Made by a program: the position numbers and the translations under genes. A stretch of 64,000 nucleotides of DNA. It comes from Neoroseomonas lacus. GTDB lineage: Bacteria; Pseudomonadota; Alphaproteobacteria; Acetobacterales; Acetobacteraceae. The stretch lies in contig NZ_BMKW01000010.1 in NCBI RefSeq assembly GCF_014644535.1, forward strand, positions 239,183 through 303,182, read 5' to 3'. Under the pieces are notes generated by a model that was not told where the DNA came from, searched no databases, and saw only the letters and a program-made list of their open reading frames with translations. Positions 29,571 through 38,794 of the stretch are shown piece by piece. Numbering within the stretch: position 1 is the stretch's first letter; every line of letters starts with the position of its first letter.

Positions 29571-30380
29571 TTAACCCGGCAGGCGGGCAGGGTCGAAGGT
29601 GATGCCGTGGTCGAGCGGCCCATGCCCCGCGCCATAGCCGGGTGCAGCCGCGATCGCCGCCAGCACATAGGCGCGTGCCCGGATGACGGCGTCGCGCAAC
29701 GACATCCCCTGCGCGAGGCCGGTGGCGATGGCGCTGGCCAGGGTGCAGCCGGTGCCATGGGTGTGGCGGGTGTCGATGCGCGGGGAGGAGAATTCCTCGG
29801 TGCCTTCCGCCGTCACCAGCAGGTCGGTGAGGATATTGCCCTCCAGATGCCCGCCCTTCAGCAGCACGGCCGGCACGCCCAGCGCCCGCAGAGCCGTCGC
29901 GGCCTCGCGCATCTCGGCCACTGTGCGGATCGGGCGGCCGGCCAGCACCTCGGCCTCGGGCAGGTTCGGGGTGATGATGGTGGCGAGCGGCAGCAGACGC
30001 GCCTTGAGCGTCTCCACCGCATCGGGCGCGAGCAGCGGGTGGCCGCCCTTGGCGACCATTACCGGGTCGGCCACCAGCGGGATGCCGCGGGCGCGCGCGA
30101 TGAGTTCGTCGCACACCGCCTCGATCACGGGCACAGCGTGCAACATGCCGGTCTTGATGGCATCGGCGCCGAGGTCGTCGAGCACCACGGCGATCTGCTG
30201 GCGGATGAAGTCGGTTGGCACGCCCATCACGCCATGCACGCCGAGCGTGTTCTGCGCGGTGAGTGCGGTGATCGCCGTCATGGCGAAGCCACGCAGCGCC
30301 GTGACCGCCTTGATGTCGGCCTGGATGCCGGCGCCGCCGCCGGAATCACTGCCGGCGATGATGAGGACACGGCCCTTCAT
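29571..30380 (-). CDS. thiD: Hydroxymethylpyrimidine/phosphomethylpyrimidine kinase
   Basis: 269 residues from ATG at 30380; upstream in-frame residues come from the repeat element. A ribokinase-fold enzyme that phosphorylates HMP and HMP-P for thiamine synthesis. Seen: N-terminal AGSDSGGGAGIQADIKA, substrate-binding block PVMVAKGG, and the anion-hole motif HTHGTGCTLASAIA with catalytic Asp-equivalent context. It ends the conserved leftward cluster glmM-thiD, now separated by 493 bp of repeat elements. thiE occurs at 55.6 kb. Confidence 0.95.
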   Translation of the reverse strand: MKGRVLIIAGSDSGGGAGIQADIKAVTALRGFAMTAITALTAQNTLGVHGVMGVPTDFIRQQIAVVLDDLGADAIKTGMLHAVPVIEAVCDELIARARGIPLVADPVMVAKGGHPLLAPDAVETLKARLLPLATIITPNLPEAEVLAGRPIRTVAEMREAATALRALGVPAVLLKGGHLEGNILTDLLVTAEGTEEFSSPRIDTRHTHGTGCTLASAIATGLAQGMSLRDAVIRARAYVLAAIAAAPGYGAGHGPLDHGITFDPARLPG

Positions 30381-30407
30381 GGGCAGCCTGCGTCGTTGGC
30401 GCCAAGA

Positions 30408-30648
30408 TTGGAGGGGCTTTGCCCCTCCAAGCCACCCCACCAAAGGCCTAAGGGCCTCTGGACACCGATACTTGGCGTTGGGCGGGAGAGGTGTCTCGGG
30501 GAACAAGAGCCGCGTTGGGCACGAGAACGACCCCTAGTTCCGATCCGACGCGCAGTGCCAAGTGCCAAGTCATGATGTCCAGAGGACCTTAGGCCTTTGG
30601 TGTGGGGCATGATGCGCAGCTTCACGCGGAGGGCGCAAAACCCTCTAC
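30408..30648. repeat. Composite inverted intergenic element, copy D (two half-units)
   Basis: Left half 30408-30480: hairpin TTGGAGGGGC-TTT-GCCCCTCCAA, linker GCCACCCCA, core CCAAAGGCCTAAGGGCCTCTGG, tail ACACCGATACTTGGCG. Right half 30555-30648, inverted, with core CCAAAGGCCTAAGGTCCTCTGG on the minus strand and a degraded hairpin (GAGGGTTTTGCGCCCTC). The spacer is 74 bp. The tail word GTGCCAAGTGCCAAGT of the right half contains a tandem duplication. With copy D3 it fills the 493-bp glmM-thiD gap; no gene is there. Confidence 0.85.
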
Positions 30649-30782
30649 GATTCCGCCACGGGGCCGCGCCACCCTCGCGCGCATGCTGCGGCACCCATTC
30701 AAGCCATCCTGAAAACGGATCCTCGGCACTGGGCATCGCGGCCACCGATGGCATCGCGCACGCCTGTGGAAGCCGCTCCACC

Positions 30783-30858
30783 CGTCCAACAAATGGTGTC
30801 CAGAGACCCTTAGGCCTTTGGCGGGGAGAGGTCCGGAAACGGGCAGCGCCCCTCTCCG
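30783..30858 (-). repeat. Intergenic element half-unit, copy D3 (minus orientation)
   Basis: Minus strand: hairpin GAGAGGGGCGCTGCCCGTTTC (imperfect), linker ACCTCTCCCCG, core CCAAAGGCCTAAGGGTCTCTGG, tail ACACCATTTGTTGG. Its hairpin lies 15 bp past the glmM stop, so it is in terminator position for glmM. Confidence 0.8.
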
Positions 30859-30873
30859 CAGCCACGCGTTGCG

Positions 30874-32256
30874 TCACGCCGCCCGTGCCTTCGCCCGGAT
30901 CGCCTCCGCCAGCCGCGCCACCGTCTCCGCCACCAGCGCCTCGTCCTCCGCCTCGGCCATGACGCGGATCACCGGTTCGGTGCCGCTGGCGCGGATCAGT
31001 ACGCGCCCGCGGCTGCCGAGCGCCTTCTCCTCGCTGGCGATCGCCGCCTTCACCGCCTCGTCATGCAGCGGCGAAGCGCCGGCGTAGCGGACATTCACCA
31101 AGCGCTGCGGCAGCGGCGCGAAGCAGCGCAGCACCTCGCTGGCCGGACGGCGTTCCTCGACCAGCACGCCCAGCACCTGCAACGCGGCGATCAGCCCATC
31201 CCCGGTGGTGCCGAAATCCGGCATGATCATGTGGCCGGACTGTTCGCCACCGAGGTTGCAGCCGGTCTCGCGCATGCGCTCGCCGACGTAGCGGTCGCCC
31301 ACCGCGGTGCGCAGCAGCCCGAGGCCGCGCGTGGCGAGGAAGCGCTCCAGCCCCATGTTGGACATCACCGTGGCGACCACCGCGCCGCCGCGCAGCCGGT
31401 CCTGCGCCAGCCAGGAACGCGCGATCAAGGCGAGGATCTGGTCGCCATCGACGACCTGGCCGTGTTCATCGACCAGTACGACGCGGTCGGCATCGCCATC
31501 GAGCGCGATGCCGAGATCGGCGCGGCGTTCCTGCACCAGCGTCGCGAGTGCGCCTGGCGCGGTCGAGCCGACGCCCTTGTTGATGTTGAAGCCATCCGGC
31601 GCGACGCCGACGGAGACCACCTCGGCACCCAATTCCCACAGGACGGTGGGGGCGACCTTGTAGGCGGCGCCATGGGCACAATCGACGACGACGCGCAGGC
31701 CCTCGAGCGTGCGGCCGCGCGGAAAGGATTGCTTGGCGGCCTCGATGTAGCGGCCGGGCGCGTCCTCCAGCCGGCTGGCCCGGCCGAGGCGACCCGGGGC
31801 GACCATCGCCGCCGCCAGGTCGCCGGCCATCAGCGCCTCGATCTCGCATTCCTGGTCGTCGGTCAGCTTCAGCCCGTCCGGGCCGAACAGCTTGATGCCG
31901 TTATCCTCATACGGGTTGTGCGAGGCGCTGATCATCACGCCGAGATCGGCGCGGAGCGAGCGCGTCAGCAGCGCGATCGCGGGCGTGGGCAATGGGCCGA
32001 CCAGCACCACATCCATCCCCGCGCCGATGAAGCCCGCGGTCAGCGCCGGTTCCAGCATGTAGCCCGACAAGCGGGTGTCCTTGCCGATGACGACGCGGTG
32101 GCGATGCGTACCGCGGTTGAAATACCGCCCGGCCGCCTGGCCAAGGCGCAACGCCGTCGCGGCATCCATCGGCGCCTGGTTGGCGGTGCCGCGAATGCCA
32201 TCCGTGCCGAACAGTCGGCGGGCAGGCGGCGGGGGCATGACGTCGTCCTTGGGCAT
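30874..32256 (-). CDS. glmM: Phosphoglucosamine mutase
   Basis: 460 residues from ATG at 32256, with AAGGA eight bases before it (ATG at 32277 is an alternative). It converts glucosamine-6-P to glucosamine-1-P for UDP-GlcNAc, peptidoglycan and LPS. Seen: N-terminal [11 protein letters not shown], phosphoserine loop [13 protein letters not shown] (catalytic Ser112), metal loop DGDADR and C-terminal phosphate loop [12 protein letters not shown]. The usual folP-glmM linkage is interrupted by an MBL-fold gene on the other strand. Confidence 0.96.
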   Translation of the reverse strand: MPKDDVMPPPPARRLFGTDGIRGTANQAPMDAATALRLGQAAGRYFNRGTHRHRVVIGKDTRLSGYMLEPALTAGFIGAGMDVVLVGPLPTPAIALLTRSLRADLGVMISASHNPYEDNGIKLFGPDGLKLTDDQECEIEALMAGDLAAAMVAPGRLGRASRLEDAPGRYIEAAKQSFPRGRTLEGLRVVVDCAHGAAYKVAPTVLWELGAEVVSVGVAPDGFNINKGVGSTAPGALATLVQERRADLGIALDGDADRVVLVDEHGQVVDGDQILALIARSWLAQDRLRGGAVVATVMSNMGLERFLATRGLGLLRTAVGDRYVGERMRETGCNLGGEQSGHMIMPDFGTTGDGLIAALQVLGVLVEERRPASEVLRCFAPLPQRLVNVRYAGASPLHDEAVKAAIASEEKALGSRGRVLIRASGTEPVIRVMAEAEDEALVAETVARLAEAIRAKARAA

Positions 32257-32389
32257 GGCGGGATCCTTCAGTGTCATCCGTACAGCGCCGGGTGGTCGTT
32301 TGAGAAGTGTTCGCCATCGCAGCACCCGGTTTGGCGGCCCGCCGACGGCATGCTTTCCTCCGCCCCAGGAAACGCGGAGTGAATGATCC

Positions 32390-33286
32390 ATGACCCAGCC
32401 CCCGACCCAACAGGTGCCCGCCATCCATCATCGTCGTGTCGGCGACGTCAGCCTGACCGTGGTGAGCGACGGCTTCCTCGACGGGTCCATGGCGGTGCTG
32501 CAGAACATCAGCGTCGAGGAATCGTCCGAGATGCTGCGCGCAGTGTTCCGGCCGGTGCCGCGGCGGACCTCGCTCAACTGCTTCATCATCCAGTCCGGCG
32601 GGCGCACGGCCCTCATCGATACCGGCGCCGGGGTGCACATGCAGAAGAGCTCCGGCCAGCTGCTGCGCAACCTGGCGGCCACCGGCATCGCGCCGGGCGA
32701 GATCGACACGCTGCTGATGACGCATCTGCACCCGGACCATTCGAACGGCCTGGCCACAGCCGAGGGCGGCGCCTTCTTCCCCGCCGCCGAGCTCGGCATG
32801 CATGAGGCGGAGCTGGCCTATTGGACCAGTGCGGAGGCCGAGGCGGAGGTGGCGCGGTCGGGCCAGGGCGTGCCGACGGGCGGCGCCTATTTCCCCATGG
32901 CGAAGCGGCAGATCGCGCCCTATGCCGACCGGATGCGGCTGTTCAAGGGCGGCGCGGAGGTGTTCCCGGGTGTGACCGCCATGCATTTCCCGGGACATAC
33001 GCCGGGGCATTGCGGGTATCTGATCGCCTCGGGCGGGCAGTCGCTACTAATCTGGGGGGACATCGTCCATCTGCCGGAAGTGCAGGTGCCGCGGCCGGAG
33101 GTGACCATCGCCTTCGACGTGGACCCGGCCCAGGCAGCGGCGACGCGCCGGCGGGTATTCGACATGGTGGCGACGGAGAAGTCGCATATCGCGGGGATGC
33201 ATCTGCATTTCCCGGGGACGGCGCATCTCGGGCGCGAGGGGGACGGATACCGGCTGTTTCCGGAGGCCTGGGCGCAGACGCTGTAA
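32390..33286 (+). CDS. MBL-fold metallo-hydrolase
   Basis: 298 residues. Zinc-binding motif [11 protein letters not shown], with further ligands in [11 protein letters not shown], the Asp of [10 protein letters not shown] and the His of GMHLHFPG. The length and the N-terminal block ([12 protein letters not shown]) match the large AHL-lactonase/hydrolase-like group rather than glyoxalase II. No signal peptide. The substrate is unknown; it is inserted between folP and glmM in opposite orientation, in an otherwise conserved gene order. Confidence 0.85.
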   Translation: MTQPPTQQVPAIHHRRVGDVSLTVVSDGFLDGSMAVLQNISVEESSEMLRAVFRPVPRRTSLNCFIIQSGGRTALIDTGAGVHMQKSSGQLLRNLAATGIAPGEIDTLLMTHLHPDHSNGLATAEGGAFFPAAELGMHEAELAYWTSAEAEAEVARSGQGVPTGGAYFPMAKRQIAPYADRMRLFKGGAEVFPGVTAMHFPGHTPGHCGYLIASGGQSLLIWGDIVHLPEVQVPRPEVTIAFDVDPAQAAATRRRVFDMVATEKSHIAGMHLHFPGTAHLGREGDGYRLFPEAWAQTL

Positions 33287-33305
33287 GGAAGGCTGGAGGG
33301 GCGGG

Positions 33306-34352
33306 CTACTCCGGCGCCCGCCCCGTCGCGCAGGCGCGCCATACCGCCAGCGCCTGGACCGTCTCCGCCACATCATGCACGCGCAGGACGGAAGCCCCAC
33401 GTGCCGCGCCGGCCAGGGCCGCGGCCAAGCTGCCCGGCATGCGCTGCGCGGCTTCCTCGACGCCCGAAAGACGGCCGATGAAGCGCTTGCGCGAGGCACC
33501 CAGTACCACCCGGCAGCCGAGCGCCGCGATCAGCGGCAGGCGGTCGATCAAGGCGAGGTTGTGGTCCATCGTCTTGCCGAAGCCGATGCCGGGGTCGACG
33601 GCGATGCGCGCGCGGGGGATGCCGAGCGCCTCGCAGGTCGCCACGCGGTCGCGCAGGAAGGCCGCCACATGGACGGCGACATCGTTATAGGTGGCGAGTG
33701 ATTGCATCGTCGCCGGGTCGTCGCCGGGCATGTGCATCAGCACCACGGGCACTTCCGAGCGCGCCACCAGTTGCAGGGCATCGGGGTCGTGGCGGAGGGC
33801 GGAGATGTCGTTGATGACCTCCGCGCCGGCATCGAGGGCGGCGCGCATGGTCGCGGCGTTGCGGGTGTCGACGCTGACCGGGGCGGCTTTGGCTAGTTCG
33901 GCGACCACCGGGAGGATGCGGGCGATCTCCTCCTCCACCGTCACCGTTGCGGCGCCGGGGCGCGTGGATTCGCCGCCGATGTCGAGGATGTCGGCGCCAG
34001 CTTCCAGCATCGCGTGGCCGGTGGCGATCGCGGCGGCGGCTTCGGCATGGCGGCCGCCATCGGAGAAGCTGTCGGGGGTGACGTTGACGACGCCCATGAC
34101 CAGGGGGCGGTCGGTGGGCAGGCCGGCGAAGGCGGGGGGGCGTTGGGCGATGGCATGCATCGCGTCATGCCAGTCCTCGGGGACTTCCTGGATGGGGCCG
34201 ACGCCGAGATCCTCACCATCCTCGATGAGGCGGACGAAGGCGAAGGCAATGGCGCCACCCTGCAACGGAAGGGCGAAGCCCTCACGCACCGCGTGGAAGG
34301 CGACGGGGCCGGTGATGAGGCCCAGGGGTTCGACGAAGCGGCCAGTGGTCAT
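33306..34352 (-). CDS. folP: Dihydropteroate synthase with N-terminal extension
   Basis: 348 residues against about 280 in E. coli. It condenses p-aminobenzoate with the pterin pyrophosphate in folate synthesis. The TIM-barrel core begins with MGVVNVTPDSFSDGG at 86-100, then LDIGGESTRPGA (pterin site), VDPGIGFGKT and GASRKRFIG. The first 80 residues are an alphaproteobacterial extension of unknown role (FVEPLGLITGPVAFHAVREG). The gene is followed by the convergent MBL gene 20 bp away. A run of eleven G residues lies 36 bp upstream of the start. Confidence 0.95.
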   Translation of the reverse strand: MTTGRFVEPLGLITGPVAFHAVREGFALPLQGGAIAFAFVRLIEDGEDLGVGPIQEVPEDWHDAMHAIAQRPPAFAGLPTDRPLVMGVVNVTPDSFSDGGRHAEAAAAIATGHAMLEAGADILDIGGESTRPGAATVTVEEEIARILPVVAELAKAAPVSVDTRNAATMRAALDAGAEVINDISALRHDPDALQLVARSEVPVVLMHMPGDDPATMQSLATYNDVAVHVAAFLRDRVATCEALGIPRARIAVDPGIGFGKTMDHNLALIDRLPLIAALGCRVVLGASRKRFIGRLSGVEEAAQRMPGSLAAALAGAARGASVLRVHDVAETVQALAVWRACATGRAPE

Positions 34353-34387
34353 GGCAGCCCTTTGCCCGATCGGCGCCGGGAATGCAC

Positions 34388-34398
34388 GGGGGGGGGGG
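34388..34398 (+). repeat. Homopolymer of eleven G upstream of folP
   Basis: An uninterrupted G11 tract, 36 bp before the folP start codon (C11 on the coding strand), inside the only stretch that can hold the folP promoter (34353-34470). Such tracts slip during replication and can vary promoter spacing. Confidence 0.6.
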
Positions 34399-34470
34399 AG
34401 TGGCGATCACGTTGACCGTCCGGCAGCGGCGATACGCGTCTGACGAGCCGCCACGCCCCGCCGGACTGGG

Positions 34471-35007
34471 TCAGCCGAGCAGCGCCAAACCGTAGACGAT
34501 GGCGTCGGCGGCCACGGCCGGCGTCATGGCGCCGGTGTCGATGCGCAGGGCGGGCGACGGCATGGCTTGCATGCAGGCGTTCATGGAGGTTCGAAAGTCG
34601 TGGAGGATATCCAGCGACCGGAGTTTGCCGAAGGCGGCGCGATTCGGGTCGACAAGCCGACGATCCTGCTCATCCGGCGGCACATCCAAGGCCACCGGAT
34701 AGGTCACCGTACCGCCGGCCGCTTCCACCAGGCGTGACACGCGATGCGGGAAGTCACCGGCGACCGACGGCTCGGGGGCAAAGGTGAAGATCAGGGATCG
34801 TCCCGCTTCGGCGGCAGCCGAGATTGTCTCAAGCCAGAAGAGCTCGCGCAGCCGGACGAAAGCCTCCGACCCGAAGGGGAACACGGTCGCGACGGCGTCG
34901 ACGACGAGATGGTTGTGGAACAGCGGCAAGCCGGTCCGCTCGGATATCAATCGGGCGATCGTCAGCTTCCCGGCAGCCACCGGGCCGTAGATGAAAAGCA
35001 GACGCAT
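34471..35007 (-). CDS. P-loop kinase-like AAA-type ATPase (shikimate-kinase-like fold)
   Basis: 178 residues from ATG at 35007; an in-frame ATG at 35067 would add 20 residues. The N-terminus is a P-loop, RLLFIYGPVAAGKLTIARLI, with Leu after the catalytic Lys where most P-loops have Ser or Thr; this GKLT form is typical of a small kinase-like family. A mid-region LIFTFAPEPS and an RR-containing lid follow. The substrate is not known. It separates folP from ftsH, which are normally adjacent, so it looks like an insertion together with copy E of the repeat. Confidence 0.7.
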   Translation of the reverse strand: MRLLFIYGPVAAGKLTIARLISERTGLPLFHNHLVVDAVATVFPFGSEAFVRLRELFWLETISAAAEAGRSLIFTFAPEPSVAGDFPHRVSRLVEAAGGTVTYPVALDVPPDEQDRRLVDPNRAAFGKLRSLDILHDFRTSMNACMQAMPSPALRIDTGAMTPAVAADAIVYGLALLG

Positions 35008-35088
35008 GCGGATAATCGACGTCTCGCCCTGGCACTTCCCTGCACGCCCCGACTGCTCCTTGAGCATCGGTTCGCCGCCAGGTGCCCG

Positions 35089-35160
35089 GCGCCAAAAGTG
35101 AGGTGTCCACAGGCCTTCAGGCCTTTGGCGGGTGGGTCCGGGAGGGCAGAGCCCTCCCCG
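35089..35160 (-). repeat. Intergenic element half-unit, copy E (minus orientation)
   Basis: Minus strand: hairpin GGGGAGGGC-TCT-GCCCTCCC, linker GGACCCACCCG, core CCAAAGGCC-TGAA-GGCCTGTGG, tail ACACCTCACTTTTGGCGCC. The hairpin begins 12 bp after the ftsH stop. Confidence 0.8.
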
Positions 35161-35172
35161 TACCGCGTTTTG

Positions 35173-37098
35173 TCAGGTCGCCGGCGCCGGCCCTGGCGTC
35201 AGCCCCGGCGGCCGTGGCGTCGTCGCGCGCCCCGCCGAGGGGACCGAGCCGCGCCCCATGTTCACCGGCTCATCCGGCCGGTTGCGCACGACGGGTTCGC
35301 CGCGGATGACGTTGCGGATTTCGTCGCCCGACAGCGTCTCGTGCTCGAGCAGGCCCTTGGCCAGCAGATGCAGCTCGTCCATGTGCTCGGACAGGATGGT
35401 CTTGGCCCGCTGGTAGGCGGCTTCGATGATCGCGCGGATTTCGCCGTCGATCTTCTGCGCCGTCGATTCCGACAGGTTCTTCTGCTGCGTCACGGAGTGA
35501 CCGAGGAAGACCTCCTGGCTGTTGTCACCATAGGCGATCATGCCGATGACGTCGGACATGCCCCATTCGGTGACCATCATGCGGGCCTGGTTGGTCGCCA
35601 TCTTGATGTCGCCCGAGGCGCCGTTCGACACCTTGTCCGGCCCGAAGATCAGTTCCTCGGCGACGCGTCCGCCCATCGCCATGGCGAGTTCGGACTTCAG
35701 CTTGGACTTGTGCTTCGAGTAGCGGTCGCCGGCCGGCAGCGACATCACGAGGCCAAGGGCGCGGCCGCGCGGGATGATCGTCGCCTTGTGGACCGGGTCG
35801 CATTCCACCTCATGCATCGCGACCAGCGCGTGGCCCGCCTCGTGATAGGCGGTCATGCGCTTTTCGTCGTCGGACATAACGAGGCTGCGGCGCTCCGCAC
35901 CCATCATCACCTTGTCCTTGGCGGCCTCGAACTCGGCCATGCCGACGGTGCGACGGCCGGTGCGGGCGGCGAGCAGCGCGCCTTCGTTCACTAGGTTGGC
36001 GAGATCAGCACCAGAGAAGCCAGGCGTGCCGCGCGCGATCACCTTGGGGTCCACGTCGGAGGCCAGCGGCACCTTGCGCATATGGACGCGCAGGATCTTC
36101 TCGCGCCCCATCACGTCGGGGTTGGGCACCACCACCTGGCGGTCGAAGCGGCCCGGGCGCAGCAACGCGGGGTCGAGCACGTCCGGCCGGTTGGTCGCCG
36201 CGATGATGATGACGCCTTCGTTGGATTCGAAGCCATCCATCTCGACGAGCATCTGGTTCAGCGTCTGCTCGCGCTCATCATTGCCGCCGCCGAGGCCAGC
36301 GCCACGATGGCGGCCGACTGCGTCGATCTCGTCGATGAAGATGATGCAGGGAGCGTTCTTCTTGCCCTGTTCGAACATGTCGCGCACGCGCGACGCGCCG
36401 ACGCCCACGAACATCTCGACGAAGTCGGAACCGGAGATGGTGAAGAACGGCACATTCGCCTCACCGGCCACGGAGCGCGCCAGCAGCGTCTTGCCGGTGC
36501 CCGGCGGGCCGACCAGCAGCACGCCCTTGGGGATCTTGCCGCCCAGGCGCTGGAACTTCTGCGGGTCGCGCAGGAAGTCGACGATTTCCTCGAGCTCGGA
36601 CTTGGCTTCCTCGATGCCGGCGACGTCGTCGAAGGTGACGCGGCCCTGCTTCTCGGTCAGCAGCTTGGCCTTGGACTTGCCGAAGCCCATGGCGCGGCCC
36701 CCACCACCCTGCATCTGGCGCATGAAGAAAATCCAGACGCCGATCAGCAGCAGCATCGGGAACCAGGACATCAGGTAGTGCAGCAGCGGGTTGACGTCCG
36801 AATCCTCGGGACGGGCGACGACGCGCACGTTCTTTTCGGTCAGCCGGTTCACCAAGCTCGGGTCTTCGGGCGTGTAGGTCTGGAAGGTGCGGCCATCCGA
36901 CAGCGTGCCCGAGAGGGTACGGCCCTGGATGGTGACTTCGCGGACATGGCCGCCATTCACTTCATTCAGGAAGTCCGAATAGGCGACCTGCTGCGCATTC
37001 GCCCGCCCCGTGCTCGCGGGCTGAAACAGGTTGAACAGCGCCACCAACAGCAGGGCGACGATCACCCAGAGCGCAAGATTCCGGCCGAAATTGTTCAC
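35173..37098 (-). CDS. ftsH: ATP-dependent zinc metalloprotease FtsH
   Basis: 641 residues. Membrane-anchored AAA+ protease with quality control of membrane and regulatory proteins. Two N-terminal membrane helices (about 7-25 and 113-127) flank a periplasmic part. AAA domain: Walker A GPPGTGKT at 197-204, Walker B FIDE at 254-257, SRH near 300-320 ([19 protein letters not shown]). Zinc motif HEAGH at 419-423. Its start overlaps the tilS stop by 4 bp, so translation is coupled. Terminator-like repeat copy E follows. Confidence 0.97.
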   Translation of the reverse strand: MNNFGRNLALWVIVALLLVALFNLFQPASTGRANAQQVAYSDFLNEVNGGHVREVTIQGRTLSGTLSDGRTFQTYTPEDPSLVNRLTEKNVRVVARPEDSDVNPLLHYLMSWFPMLLLIGVWIFFMRQMQGGGGRAMGFGKSKAKLLTEKQGRVTFDDVAGIEEAKSELEEIVDFLRDPQKFQRLGGKIPKGVLLVGPPGTGKTLLARSVAGEANVPFFTISGSDFVEMFVGVGASRVRDMFEQGKKNAPCIIFIDEIDAVGRHRGAGLGGGNDEREQTLNQMLVEMDGFESNEGVIIIAATNRPDVLDPALLRPGRFDRQVVVPNPDVMGREKILRVHMRKVPLASDVDPKVIARGTPGFSGADLANLVNEGALLAARTGRRTVGMAEFEAAKDKVMMGAERRSLVMSDDEKRMTAYHEAGHALVAMHEVECDPVHKATIIPRGRALGLVMSLPAGDRYSKHKSKLKSELAMAMGGRVAEELIFGPDKVSNGASGDIKMATNQARMMVTEWGMSDVIGMIAYGDNSQEVFLGHSVTQQKNLSESTAQKIDGEIRAIIEAAYQRAKTILSEHMDELHLLAKGLLEHETLSGDEIRNVIRGEPVVRNRPDEPVNMGRGSVPSAGRATTPRPPGLTPGPAPAT

Positions 37099-38447
37099 GT
37101 GCTGTTGTCCGTCTCCGTGCCGGTGGGAGTGCCCCGCCAGCCTTCGTCATTGAACATGGTGTCGGATTGACCCTGCTTGAATGGCCGACCCGAAATCTCA
37201 TGCACCGGATTCCCGCTGGTGGCCGGGGCGAAGGCCATCACGAAGGGCACACAGGCGCTGGATGAAGGATAGTCCATGGCGGGCACGGCGACCAGCACGC
37301 CGTTGCGGTCCCTGATCGCCGGCATCGCGCGCAGCACCGCGGCTGGCAGGATGGAGGCGCCGCGCAACGTCGCCGTCGCGTCGCCGACCGCGCCGATCGA
37401 CCAGCCCCGCCGGCCCGGCCCCAGCAGGCGAAACCGGCCATCCCAGGCGGCACCGGGCACCGCCTCGACCGGGCCGGCCACCGCGCCAGGGTCGCGGGCG
37501 AGCAACCAGGTGCCGCCGGCCGCGGGCCGCAACCATGCCCCGGCGAGCGTCCCGGACCCGGCCGCGAGCAGGGCCGCCGCCCGCGCACGTGACGGTGCGA
37601 AGCCGGCGCCGCCGACCAGCCAGGCCAGCCAGGCTAGAGCCTCGGCCGCCACCGCGTCTCGCCCCAGGGCTGCCGGGTCGAGGCGGGCGAAGCCTTCCGG
37701 GCGGATCTCGGCGGCGCGTGCGAGGCGCTTCGCCAGGGTCGCCGCCGCCCTTCCCCGCCGCGCCGCGAAGGCTGCCGCCGCCGCGCCGAGCGCGGCGATG
37801 CCCGGCCCCGTGCCGCCCGGGTCGGCGAGCGCCTGGCGCAGCCGGATGCGGGCGAAGCGAGTGTCGAGATTGCTCGGGTCGCGCACAGGGGTCAGGCCGG
37901 CCTCTGCCAGCACCGCCTCCAGCGCCGCGGGCGGGACCGGAAGCAACGGCCGCAACAGCAGCACCGCCCCGGCGTCGCGCGCCGGCGCCATGGCCGCGAG
38001 CCCAGCCGGGCCGCTGCCGCGCAAGGCCCGGAACAGCAGCGTCTCCGCCTGGTCTCCACGATGATGGCCGAGCAGCAGCCAGGGCCGCCCGGCCGCCGCC
38101 GCCGCGCCGGACAGGGCGGCCAGCCGGGCGCCGCGGGCGCGTTCCTGCATGGAGGGGCCGGGCCGGAGGCCAAGGGAGAGGATGCGCGAAGCGATGCCAC
38201 GCCCGGCCAGCAGGCCCCGCACATGGCGCGCCTCGGCGGCGCTTTCGGGCCGCAGGCCATGATCGGCCACCAGGGCCAGCACATCACCGCCGCGCCGCCG
38301 CGCCCATGCATTGGCCAGCAGCGCCAGCGCCAGGCTGTGCGGCCCGCCTGAGGCCGCCACGGCGAGGCGAGGCGTCGGGCCGAAGGGGCCGAGCGGGGCC
38401 ATCAGCGCGGCGAAGTCATCCTCGGAGATGGTCGGGGTGGCGTTCAT
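37095..38447 (-). CDS. tilS: tRNA(Ile)-lysidine synthetase
   Basis: 450 residues. It makes lysidine at C34 of the CAU-anticodon tRNA-Ile so that it reads AUA. The PP-loop is SGGPHS at 33-38, with His where the family consensus SGGxDS has Asp. The second conserved motif [19 protein letters not shown] is normal, as is LRPLLPV. The C-terminal domain is poorly conserved and Ala/Gly-rich. tilS upstream of ftsH and downstream of the Tol-Pal genes is the standard alphaproteobacterial order. Confidence 0.92.
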   Translation of the reverse strand: MNATPTISEDDFAALMAPLGPFGPTPRLAVAASGGPHSLALALLANAWARRRGGDVLALVADHGLRPESAAEARHVRGLLAGRGIASRILSLGLRPGPSMQERARGARLAALSGAAAAAGRPWLLLGHHRGDQAETLLFRALRGSGPAGLAAMAPARDAGAVLLLRPLLPVPPAALEAVLAEAGLTPVRDPSNLDTRFARIRLRQALADPGGTGPGIAALGAAAAAFAARRGRAAATLAKRLARAAEIRPEGFARLDPAALGRDAVAAEALAWLAWLVGGAGFAPSRARAAALLAAGSGTLAGAWLRPAAGGTWLLARDPGAVAGPVEAVPGAAWDGRFRLLGPGRRGWSIGAVGDATATLRGASILPAAVLRAMPAIRDRNGVLVAVPAMDYPSSSACVPFVMAFAPATSGNPVHEISGRPFKQGQSDTMFNDEGWRGTPTGTETDNST

Positions 38448-38518
38448 GGTCGGTCACGCCTCCTCTGGTTTGGGCGCGTGCTTCATGCCAGTCGCGCCTT
38501 CCCCTGACCGGTGGAACC

Positions 38519-38732
38519 GAGAGGGGCGTCGCCCCTCTCGCGCTCTCCCCACCAAAGGCCTAAGGGCCTTTGGAAACCGATACTTGGTGCCGGGCGGCGC
38601 CTGCCGAAACCCATTCTCGCGCACAAGGCGCCCGGCAAGGGGCGGCATCCACCCCCCGCCCAGCGCCAAAGGATGGCATTCCAAATGCCCCGGGCATTTC
38701 GCGGGCTGGCTTGGAGGGGCGGCGCCCCTCCA
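38519..38732. repeat. Composite inverted intergenic element, copy F (two half-units, one with a variant core)
   Basis: Left half 38519-38600: hairpin GAGAGGGGC-GTC-GCCCCTCTC, linker GCGCTCTCCCCA, core CCAAAGGCCTAAGGGCCTTTGG, tail AAACCGATACTTGGTGCC. Right half 38661-38732, inverted: hairpin GGAGGGGC-GCC-GCCCCTCC, linker AAGCCAGCCCG, variant core AAATGCCC-G-GGGCATTT, tail TTTGGCGCTG. In the variant both stem arms differ from the standard core but still pair. The spacer is 60 bp. It fills the 347-bp tilS-cpoB gap; no gene is there. Confidence 0.85.
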
Positions 38733-38794
38733 GTCTCCCGCCGCCCATCTTCCAGACAGCGCCGCCGCCCTTCACGCCTCTGCCCAGACGCGCC

